Positions 53,793 to 64,000 of a DNA stretch of 64,000 bases are shown piece after piece. Origin of the DNA: Areca catechu (Eukaryota > Streptophyta > Magnoliopsida > Arecales > Arecaceae); NCBI GenBank assembly GCA_021397845.1, contig CM038050.1:143529980-143593979 (forward strand), written 5' to 3'. The notes under the pieces were generated by a model. That model worked only from the letters and a program-made list of their open reading frames with translations. It had not been told where the DNA came from and made no database searches. Within the stretch, counting starts at the first letter, position 1. Each line of letters starts with the position of its first letter. The position numbers and the translations under genes were made by a program.

Positions 53793-56733
53793 TATTGGGA
53801 ATTGTGTCCTAAAGCCAATCGCCTGGGTTGTAGGCGGTTGAGCTCAGTATTGTACTCTTTCTTTGAATTAATAAAATTTTTTTTTGGTCGCTCATCACAT
53901 ATTGTATTTCCCTGAAATGAACTCTTTCCATGTGATGAAGTCCTTAGGACTACACTGACTTCGATACAGAGAGGATGTATCGAGTGGTCCTTAAACCCTG
54001 TTCACAATCAAAGGATATATTGTACTGGACGACAATATATCAAGTATAGGTTGTTGTAGTTCACATCGTTTGGTTGTCCTCTTGACCAAATGAGTGTGAC
54101 ACTGATGTGATCTGCAAGTGGGATATGTGATATCTTATTGAACATGACTCCGTGCAGCCCCTTTCTGCCAAAGGGATACTCACGATTGGATATGGGTATA
54201 TGTGTCCCTCTGACCTGAGGTCATCATGGTAGCTTGCAAGCAACTCCCTGTGCTTTGGTGCCGGACTACCCAGATTTTTAATCCGATGACGGAAGGTTTC
54301 TGGGTACAGGCAAGTACTTGTGGAGCAGTGTTGGACCAAGAGGGAATTGACCTGTCCAAACAGTTTGGACTAAATGTCTCGCAGTATCTCAATTTAGCAA
54401 ATCCTCGGAGGGGTAGTCCTAGTGAAGAGTCACTGGGCTTGCGAGGTTGAGACACGAAGTGGACTGACTCTGTCTGGGTTGGCAGCCCAATCTCAATCGT
54501 CCTGAGCATTAGAGGTCAAAGGGATGAATTAGTATGTAACCATATGCTAAAGGTTCGATAGTTTGCTCCCGCTTCTTCGACCTATCCGGATGCCAGGACC
54601 CATTGCTAGATGGTTTCCTGTGCTGGTACTAGAATTGTTCTAGTGCTACTGTTTAGGTTCGAACCTATGAGGTCACTCGCCACAGAGGATTACTCTCTGA
54701 TCCGGATACCGATTATGATTGGAAATCGTCTCGGTTTTATGGTCACGGTATTTATTTTTGAGCACTCTTTTTTCCATCTTGCCCTTGTCCGTGTCAACCG
54801 AAAATTGTTCCGGGCTGACCAGGACTGCGCCAGGTTTTTTCTGAATCAGTTTTGAACTGATTCGGAGCTCGTTTCGGCCTCCAATTGGTTGTGAACCAAT
54901 TGAACCAAATTAAATTGGGTTGGACCAATTGGTTTTAAATGCGTTTGAACCAAATTGCTTGGACCAGTTTTTGAACCGGTGTTTTCTCCCTTGGATCGGT
55001 TTCCACGTTGGAATACTTATTTATGCTGGAAAGAAGTATTAGTGTTTGGAGAAAACCAAGCGTCCGAAGGCCAAACAACACCATGCTCTGGCGTCCCTTC
55101 CTCTCCTCCATCGGCTGCCTTAAATCCATGTTTTTTGTGGGCGTAACGCAGCCTTTTGCCCTTCCCTCTTCCAGCCTCCCTGTCTCCCTCTCCCAGCTGC
55201 CTTTAAATACCAATGCCCAAGCCCTGTTTCAGGTGGCTTCTTTCACCGTGCAATAGCAATCCAAAAATTTTCTGGGGCAAGGTTTCTCCCGTTTTTGAGA
55301 GCTTAGTGTTTGTACGAGTTAGGCTGGGATTTGGAGAGTGTGAAATAGTGTTTTAAAGGGCCATTTCTTTGCTCTTTTGTTGTGCTCAACTCAAAGACTG
55401 CAGGAAAACAGAGTTGCTGCAATCCACCATGATCAACTCACTTCCAGTGGCTAGCACCGCGTGTGGAGAGGGATCGGAGAGCCCCGGGCATGTCTCCCTC
55501 TAGAGGGAGTATACTTCTACTCCTGGGAGCATGCCACGCGAGCCGGATCACCTGCAGCTGCTCCTAACATGAAGCTGAAGTCTGCTGTCCTGTTCTGCTG
55601 CAGAAAATCTGGCAGCAGACTTTGATGGATTTTTACAATTTTTTTTGGCTAACATTTTCTTGCAGTTCTTTGTTGAAGATCGAAGTAGACTCGATCACCT
55701 TGCCGATGCTAAAATCTGGGAGCAAACGGAGGTCCGGAAGGTTGTGTTCCGATGCCGTTTTTCAAGCCAAAAACAGAGTTTGTTTTCAGCCCAAGATTGA
55801 AGAAGGCTGGAATAGTTTTATTCCTATTCCAGCCTATTCCAGCTTTATCCCAGAGTTATTCCAGCTGGAATAAGGTATGAAAAAATTATTTTTTAATCAT
55901 GCATGAATAGAATTTTTAATTCAAATATTTTGCAAATATTTTATATCATCATAAATGCCTATTTGCAACTAGAATTAGATTAGTTTCTGGGCGGAGCAGA
56001 TTTCCGCTGCCCAGATTTTTTAAAATGTTTTAAAATCCATTCTACTCCCACAGCTGTTTGCATGCCGAGTGTAGGATCATGTCAAACCACCTACATCTTT
56101 TTTCTTTCAATGTTCGACATTAAAATACCTATGAATTTGAAGTGAAATTGCCAAAAAATAAAGGGAGGAGGCGTGAAAACCAAGATCGGCATGAAGGGAT
56201 TTTTCTTGAGTTCTAGCACTAGATCTTCTAATGAAAGGAAAAAAAATAAAGAGAGTCCTTATATTTTATTTTTTCTCCATCCTTGATCTTCTTTGTCCTC
56301 CAATTCTTGATCTTCTTGGAGGATTTAAGAAGATCCAAGAAATATTTTTATTCACCATCCAGTACCTTTGCATGGATCTAGCATCCGAAAGGTTGATCAT
56401 GTCGGGCTTCGTGTGGATGATTTGTCGAGACTAGACATCCTATATAGCTACAAGTGATCTGGAGAGCCATACCACATATCATCAATAGTGATGATCATCG
56501 ATCCATGATCAGGTATGAAATTAGATTTATATTATTTATAGATATGATCTATAGCATGCATTGGTTAGATCGATGCATGCTATTTTTTTTTCTATGTTGC
56601 ATATCATATTACGATCCCTTTAGAGTTTATTAGATATGTCCAATGCATATTTTCTATTTAAAATAATTTTAAAAAATATATACTTTTATTGTAAATTATA
56701 AAAAACTATGCATGAAATCATAGGCGATTTCCA
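53793..56733 (+). repeat. Young copia element, first LTR (2.94 kb)
   Basis: Starts tattgggaattgtgtcc (TG changed to TA) and ends atttcca just before the PBS. Nearly identical to 60502-63434. A TATA-like tttaaata lies at about 55203-55210, and the tail is AT-rich. Many short open frames (for example 54226-54450) recur in both LTRs but shift between copies, so they are not genes. Confidence 0.9.
55203..55210 (+). promoter_or_regulatory. Candidate LTR TATA box
   Basis: tttaaata, conserved in the second LTR near 61905 with one T fewer. Confidence 0.4.
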
Positions 56734-56737
56734 ATAG

Positions 56738-56750
56738 TGGTATCAGAGTA
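56738..56750 (+). other. Primer-binding site of the young copia element
   Basis: tggtatcagagta, four bases after the LTR end; repeated at 63439-63451 after the second LTR. Confidence 0.85.
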
Positions 56751-57839
56751 ATCGATTTTTATAACATGATATATAGATTAGAACCTTACATGTTAAATGT
56801 AATATTTAATCCAATTACTTCGAATTAGATTGATCACCACGGCCATCCGATCATAGAAAAATTGTAGGATTTAAAGGCTCTCTTCCATTCCATGGGATCT
56901 CCTATAGCATGTAGGGGTAAGCTTGTGGTTCTATCCTATGAACAAGTGAGGTGAAAAATAAATTATTAAAATTATTTTAATAATTAGATTTATTTTTTAA
57001 TAATTTAATTTTAATAATTTATTATTTTTGATCTGAAATTAATATATTTGGATTTGTTTTTATATTTAGAACATGAAATATAAAGTTAATTTTATCATAT
57101 AACTATATCATATAGTTGAGATCTAAAGTATTTAATGTATATTTGATGCATGTAAATTATTTAGATCTAAAATTTAGTAAAATTAATCTGATTAATTACT
57201 GCAATTAAGAGATTTAATATTAGATATAGAATTGTCAATTAAAGATTAATCATATTTCATAAATCATTAGCTTTGGGTTATCTTAAATTAGGTTAAATAC
57301 TAGGATAGACCTAGGGTGGTGCGGACACCAGAGGCACCAGACTTAGGCAAAGGCTTCTTAACCTCTATAGTTATCTGATTAGTATTTTTAGTATTTGAGT
57401 CCAATTTTGTAATAAAGGCTTAGCCCATTTTGAGTCCCTACTTTGGCTCCTGAGTCCTGTTTTGGGTCTTTAAATATTGAGTCCTGTATTTAGAATTCGT
57501 TCCATACCATTAGGTTTTGGATCATCTTGGGATATGTCAAGTTCAGTGAGTCAAATCAAGTTCAGTTGAATCTTGAGTTAATTTAGTTATGTTAAGCCAT
57601 TTATTATTTGAGTCTTGTAAGTCTTATATTGAGTTCAGTCCAGTTTAGCAAGAAGAAGACTCAAGATACTAATGGACCTTAGCCAGAGTTTTGACAATTA
57701 AGGTTTTGAACTATCAATAAAAGGAGATTTTTGCAATGTTATTTTGAATAACTCTATTATAATGAAAGCTAGATTAAATAATGGCATATACGTACTATCA
57801 AGGCATGTTAGTGTAATGTACACTTCTGCAAACGTCCAA
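56751..57839 (+). other. Leader region of the young copia element; no gag
   Basis: AT-rich untranslated leader. I find no gag-like translation before the GAG-pre-integrase segment that starts at 57840, so gag appears deleted. A low-complexity gagtcctgt/ttgagtc stretch lies at 57400-57650. Confidence 0.6.
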
Positions 57840-60501
57840 GATTAGATAATGTCAACGATTTGTATCTTTGGCACTGTAGGCTAGGTCATATTAACCAAAA
57901 TAGGATAAACAAGATGCGAGGAGATGGACTCCTCGAGGTCAGTGATTCTGAATCACTGCCCACTTGTGAATCCTGTTTACTTGGTAAAATGACCAAGTCA
58001 CCTTTTACTGGAAAGGTGAATGGCTACAGAACTTCTAAGTCTAATACATACTGATGTATGTGGACCGATGACAATTAGTGCCAGAGGAGGATACAAATAT
58101 TTCATTACTTTTACAGACAACTTTTCAAGGTTCGGTTATGTCTTCTTAATGAGACATAAGTCTGAGTCGTTTGAAATATTCAAACGATACCGTAATGAAG
58201 TAGAAAAGCAAACTGGAAAAAGTATTAAAACCCTTCGATCTGATCGAGGTGGTGAATGCTTATCTGGTGAATTTTTGACATATCTTGAGGAGAATGGAAT
58301 TCTCTCTCAGTGGACTCCTCCAGGAACACCACAATTGAATGGTATGTTCGAAAGGAAGAATCGAACCTTGTTGGACATGGTTCGATCCATGATGGGCTTT
58401 GCAACTCTGCCGCTATCCTTTTGGGATATGCGCTTCAGACAGCCTGTTACTTGTTAAATGATGTTCCAAGTAAATCTATTGTCTCCACTCCATATGAGAT
58501 GTGGAATGCATGTAAACCCTCAATCTCACACCTTCGGGTCTGGGGTTGTCCGGCTTATGTAAAGTGTTTAGACTCAGACAAACTTGGTCCAAGGTCTGAT
58601 CGGTGTTTATTCATTGGTTATCCTAAGAAAACCAAAGGGTAATTCTTCTACTTGGAGAATGAACAAAAGGGTTCGTTGCTCTTAGAGCTATCTTTTTGGA
58701 AACGGAGTTCCTTGGAGAAGGAACTATAGTCTCTAAGATTGAACTTGATGAAGTTCAGCCAATAGAATAACCTGCACACTCTAAGGACATCGTAGAACCG
58801 GCTGTGATTGAATCACACCCAGAACCCATTAGGAGATCTGGTAGAATACTGCGTCAGCCGGACAGATACTACGGTTTCTTGGTCCAGGACGGTGATCCCA
58901 TTGAGCTCGATGAGAACAATGAGGATCCGATCACCTATATGGATGCACTTCAGAGATCAGACTCTGAGGCATGGCTTGGAGCCATGCGATCCAAAATGGA
59001 GTCCATGGAAATCAACAATGTTTGGACATTGGTTGATCCGCCTGAAGGATAAAACCCATCGGGTGTAAATGGATCTTCAAGAGGAAAAGGGACGTAGATG
59101 GGAAGGTAGAGACCTATAAAGCCCGTCTGGTTGCCAAGGGGTATCGTCAGCGATATGGTATCGATTATGATGAGACTTTCTCCCCTGTGGCAATGCTCAA
59201 GTCCATTCGGATTATGCTTGCTTTGGCAGCATATTTTGATTACGAGATCTGGCAGATGGATGTCTAAACCGCTTTCCTTAATGGGGAGCTAGAAGAGGAG
59301 GTGTATATGATACAGCCTGAAGGGTTCACATCCACAGATGAATCAAAAGTATGTAAGTTGCAGAGGTCCATCTATGGACTCAAGCAAGCGTCTCGAAGTT
59401 GGAACTTACGGTTGATAGGTGTATCAAATCATATGGCTTCGTTAGGAACGGAGAAGAACGTGCATCTATAAATGGGTTAATGGTTCTGAGATTGTATTCC
59501 TAGTACTGTATGTTGACGACATTCTCTTAATCGGGAATGATGTCGCAGCATTACAAGGAATAAAGGTCTGGTTATCATCTCAGTTCTCATGAAGGACTTG
59601 GGTGAAGCTTCTTATATACTAGGTATGAAGATCTATAGAGATAGATCTAAGAAGCTTTTGGGATTGTCCTAGTCTATGTACATTGACACCATGCTAAAAC
59701 GGTTCAGCATGGAAAATTCTAAGAAAGGCTATCTCCGATAGGTTCTGGAATTACTCTTTCCAAGAAGGATTGTGCGACAACTCCTAAGGAAAGAGAGTGC
59801 ATGAGTAGAGTACCTTATGCTTCTGCAGTAGGCTCTATCATGTATGCTATGACTTGTACTAGACCAGACGTGGCATACCCCTAGGAGTAGTGAGTAGATA
59901 CCAGTTTGACCCAAGTGAGGCGCATTGGAAGGTGGTTAAGTCCATCCTTAAGTATTTGAGAAATACTAAAGATTAATGGCTGATTTATGGAGAACCTGAC
60001 TTGAAACTTGTGGGTACTCTGACTCCAGTTTCCAGTCAATAGAGATGATAGCAAGAGTGTGTCAGGGTTTATATTTATCCTGAATGGAGGAGCGATCTGC
60101 TGGAAAAGTTCCAAGCAAGCAACTGTTGCAGACTCGGTATGCGAAGCAGAATACATTGCAGCATCAGACGCAGCAAAGGAAGCTGTGTGGTTGCGGAAGT
60201 TCCTTGGAGAGCTAGGGTGGCACCTTCCCTAGATGGTCCTGTTCCGATGTATTGTGACTGCACTGGAGCCATTGCTCAAGCTAAGGAGCCTAAAGCTCAT
60301 CACCGCACCAAGACATACTGCGGCGATACCACCTCGTACGAGAGATCGTGGAACGAGATGACATTAATCTTCTGAAGATCGATGGAAAAGAAAAATCTGG
60401 CCGACCCCTTCACTAAAGCCCTTGGAATAAAAGAGTTCGACTATTGTAAATGGAAATGGGTATTAGATACTCTTCTGATTGGCTTTAGTACAAGTGGGAG
60501 T
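57840..60501 (+). pseudogene. Ty1/copia pol: GAG-pre-integrase, integrase, RT, RNase H; frameshifted
   Basis: Copia domain order is complete from pre-integrase on: LYLWHCRLGHINQNRI (57860-), integrase core LIHTDVCGPM, DNFSRFGYV, RSDRGGECLS, ENGILSQWTPPGTPQLNG (58040-58340), RT start NVWTLVDPPEG (59010), ARLVAKGYRQRYGIDYDETFSPVA (59120), a MDV-TAFLNGELEEEVYM region (59258), a YVDDI trace (59508), TRPDVAYP (59860), RNase H ICWKSSKQATVADSVCEAEYIAASD (60086-) and LADPFTKALGIKEFD near the end. Several stops and frameshifts, many by one base. A purine tract (agtgggagt) precedes the second LTR. The lineage is Tork/Angela-like at best guess. Confidence 0.88.
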
Positions 60502-63434
60502 TGTTGGGAATTGTGTCCCAAAGCCAATCGCCTGGGTTGTAGGCAGTTGAGCTCAGTATTGTACTCTTTCTTTGAATTAATAAAATTTTTTTTTGGCGCT
60601 CATCACATATTGTATTTTCCTGAAATGAACTCTTTCCATGTGATGAAGTCCTTAGGACTACACTGACTTCGATACAGAGAGGATGTATCGAGTGGTCCTT
60701 AAACCCTGTTCACAACCAAAGGATATATTGTACTGGACGAATATATCAAGTATAGGTTGTTGTAGTTCACATCGTTTGGTTGTCCTCTTGACCAAATAAG
60801 TGTGGTGACACTGATGTGATCTGCAAGTGGGATATGTGATATCTTATTGAACGTGACTCCATGCAGCCCCTTTCTGCCAAAGGGATACTCACGATTGGAT
60901 ATGGGTATATGTGTCCCTCTGACCTGAGATCATCACGGTAGCTTGCAAGCAACTCCCTGTGCTTTGGTGCCGGACTACCCGGATTTTTAATCCAGTGATG
61001 GAAGGTTTCTTGGTACAGACAAGTACTTGTGGAGCAGTGATGGACCAAGAGGGAATTAACCTGTCCAAACAGTTTGGATTGAATGTCTCGCAGTATCTCA
61101 ATTTAGCAAATCCTCGGCCGGGGTAGTCCTAGTGAAGAGTCACTGGGCTTGCGAGGTTGAGACACGAAGTGGACTGACTCTGTCTGGGTTGGCAGCCCAA
61201 TCTCAATCGTCCTGAGCATTAGAGGTCAAAGGGATAAATTATATGGTAACCATATGCCAGAGGTTCGATAGTTTGCTCCCGCATCTTCGACCTATCCGGA
61301 CGCCGGACCCATTGCTAGATGGTTTCCTGTGCTGGTACTAGAATTGTTCTAGTGCTACCGTTTAGGTTCGAACCTATGAGGTCACTCGCCAAAGAAGATT
61401 ACTCTCTGATCCGGATACCGATTAAGATTGGGAATCGTCTCGGTTTTATGGTCACGGTATTTATTTTTGAGCACTCTTTTCCCCATCTTGCCCTTGTCTG
61501 TGTCAACCGAAAATTATTCCGGGCTGACCAGGACTGCGCCAGGTTTTTTCTGAATCAGTTTTGAACTGATTCGGAGCTCGTTTCGGCCTCCAATTGGTTG
61601 TGAACCAATTGAACCAAATAAATTGGGTTGGACCAATTGGTTTTAATGCGTTTGAACCAAATTGCTTGGACCAGTTTTTGAACCGGTGTTTTTCCCTTGG
61701 ATCGGTTTCCACGTTGAAATACTTATTTATGCTGGAAAGAATATTAGTGTTGGAGAAAACCAAGCATCCGAAGGCCAAACAACACCATGCTCTGGCGTCC
61801 CTTCCTCTCCTCCATCGGCTGCCTTAAATCATGTTTTTGTGGGCGTAACGCAGCCTTTTGCCCTTCCCTCTCCCAGCCTCCCTGTCTCCCTCTCCCAGCT
61901 GCCTTAAATACCAATGCCCAGCCCTGTTTCAGGTGGCTTCTTTCACGTGCAATAGCAATCCAAAATTTTCTGGGGCAAGGTTTCTCCCGTTTTGAGAGCT
62001 TAGTGTTTGTACGAGTTAGGCTGGGATTTGGAGAGTGTGAAATAGTGTTTTAAAGGGCCATTTCTTTGCTCTTTTGTTGTGCTCAACTCAAAGACTGCAG
62101 CAAAACAGAGTTGCTGCAATCCACCATGATCAACTCATCCAACGGCTAGCACCGCGTGTGGAGAGGGATCGGAGAGCCCCGGGCATGTCTCCCTCTAGAG
62201 GGAGTATACTTCTACTCCTGGGAGCATGCCATGCGAGCCAGATCACCTGCAGCTGCTCCTAACATGAAGCTGAAGTCTGCTGTCCTGTTCTGCTGCAGAA
62301 AATCTGGCAGCAGACTTTGGCAGATTTTATAATTTTTTTTGGCTAACATTTTCTTGCAGTTCTTTGTTGGAGATCGAAGTAGACTCGATCACCTTGCCGA
62401 TGCTAAAATCTGGGAGCAAACGGAGGTCCGGAAGGTGGTGTGTTCGACGTCGTTTTTCAAGTCAAAAACAGAGTTTGTTTTCAGCCCAAGGTTGAAGAAG
62501 GCTGGAATAGTTTTATTCCAGTCTATCCAGCTTTATCCCAGAGTTATTCCAGCTGGAATAAGGTATGAAAAAATTATTTTTAATCATGCATGAATAGAAT
62601 TTTAATTCAAATATTTTGCAAATATTTTATATCATCATAAATGCCTATTTGCAACTAGAATAAGATTAGTTTCTGGGCGGAGCAGATTTCCGCTGCCCGG
62701 ATTTTTTAAAATGTTTTTAAAATCCATTCTACTCCCGCAGCTGTTTGCATGCCTAGTGTAGGATCATGTCAAACCACCTACATCTTTTTTCTTTCAATGT
62801 TCGACATAAAATACCTATGAATTTGAAGTGAAATTGCCAAAAAAATAAAAGGGAGGAGGCGTGAAAACCAAGATCGGCATGAAGGAATTTTTCTTGAGTT
62901 CTAGCACTAGATCTTCTAATGAAAGGAAAAAAGAAAATAAAAGAGAGTCCTATATTTTATTTTTCTCCATCCTTGAATTCTTTGTCCTCCAATTCTTGAT
63001 CTTCTTGGAGGATTTAAGAAGATCCGAGAAATATTTTTTATTCAGCCATCCAGTAGCCTTTGCATGGATCTAGTAGTCCGAAAGGTTGATCATGTCCGGG
63101 CTTCGTGTGGATGATTTGTCGAGGCTAGACATCCTATATAGCTACAAAGTGATGTGGAGAGCCATTACCACATATCATCATAGTGATGATCATCGATCCA
63201 TGATCAGGTATGAAATTAGATTTATATTATTTTATAGATATGATCTATAGCATGCATTGGTTAGATCGATGCATACTATTTTTATTTTCTATGTTGCATA
63301 TCATATTACGATCCTTGTAGAGGTTATTAGATATGTCCTATATGCATATTTTTCTATTTAAAATAATTTTAAAATATATATACTTTTATTGTAAATTATA
63401 AAAATAACTATGCATGAATCATAGGCGATTTCCA
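60502..63434 (+). repeat. Young copia element, second LTR (2.93 kb)
   Basis: Starts tgttgggaattg and ends gatttcca. Differs from the first LTR by scattered substitutions and many one-base deletions in homopolymers. It is followed by a PBS and leader instead of flanking DNA. Confidence 0.92.
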
Positions 63435-64000
63435 ATAGTGGTATCAGAGTAATCGATTTTATAACATGATATATAGATTAGAACCTTACATGTTAAATGT
63501 AATATTTAATCCAATTACTTCGAATTAGATTGATCACCACGGCCATCCGATCATAGAAAAATTGTAGGATTTAAAGGCTCTCTTTCCATTCCATGGGATC
63601 TCCTATAGCATGTAGGGGTACAGCTTGTGGTTATATCCTATGAACAAGTGAGGTGAAAAATAAATTATTAAAATTATTTTAATAATTAGATTTATTTTTA
63701 ATAATTTAATTTTAATAATTTATTATTTTTGATCTGAAATTAATATATTTGGATTTGTTTTTATATTTAGAACATGAAATAAAGTTAATTTATCATATAA
63801 CTATATCATATAGTTGAGATCTAAAAGTATTTAATGTATATTTGATGCATGTAAATTATTTAGATCTAAAATTTAGTAAAATTAATCTTGATTAATTACT
63901 GCAATTAAGAGATTTAATATTAGATATAGAATTGTCAATTAAAGATCTAATCATATTTCATAAATCATTAGCTTTGGGTTATCTTAAATTAGGTTAAATA
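63435..64000 (+). mobile_element. Second copy of the young element's PBS and leader, cut by the window end
   Basis: 63439-64000 repeats 56738-57303 almost base for base (same PBS, 'ggccatccgatcatag', 'gggatctcctatagcatg', same AT-rich run). A second internal region therefore begins after the second LTR. Confidence 0.92.

Noticed and set aside
54226..54855. Small ORFs recurring near 54.2-54.9 kb and 60.9-61.6 kb
   Set aside because: Repeated only because both LTRs of the young copia element are present; frames differ between copies.

Overview
The window looks like nuclear DNA from a monocot plant, probably a non-grass such as a palm (inference, low to moderate confidence). The reasons are one spliced gene with plant-type introns and a monocot-like protein, plus dense layers of plant Ty1/copia, Ty3/gypsy, LINE and SINE elements. 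I see no bacterial operons, rRNA, tRNA genes or CRISPR arrays.

Only one intact host gene is supported: the mitochondrial aminomethyltransferase (T-protein) of the glycine cleavage system, on the minus strand. Its three exons are 38311-38871, 36960-37078 and 10065-10611. They join in frame with GT-AG borders to give exactly 408 aa. Intron 1 is 1.2 kb. Intron 2 is 26,348 bp and is a stack of nested transposons: an RTE-type LINE relic holds an L1-type LINE. The L1 was entered by a gag-only gypsy element (15705-18080, TSD tatgg) and by a minus-strand gypsy element with an antisense extra ORF (18956-26627, TSD acaag). One LTR of the latter was entered by a solo LTR (19589-21375, TSD ggtat). A pol-less copia element (32247-35614, TSD ttggg) lies further along the same intron.

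Left of the gene (1-10064) are the 3' half of a SIRE/Maximus-like copia element (RT/RNase H, an env-position ORF, 3' LTR), a minus-strand gypsy 5' LTR with the start of gag, and LTR remnants. A SINE-like insertion sits about 410 bp upstream of the gene's ATG (39281-39881). It has boxes A and B, a poly(A) tail and a 16-bp TSD, and its body is expanded into tandem repeats.

Right of that (41-64 kb) is an LTR-element cluster: two SIRE-like LTRs with arrays of short palindromic boxes, a pair of related GC-rich LTR-like units in opposite orientation, an old copia element, and a young copia element with 2.9-kb LTRs. The young element is arranged LTR-internal-LTR-internal and runs off the window end. 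Almost all element ORFs are broken; the host gene is not.
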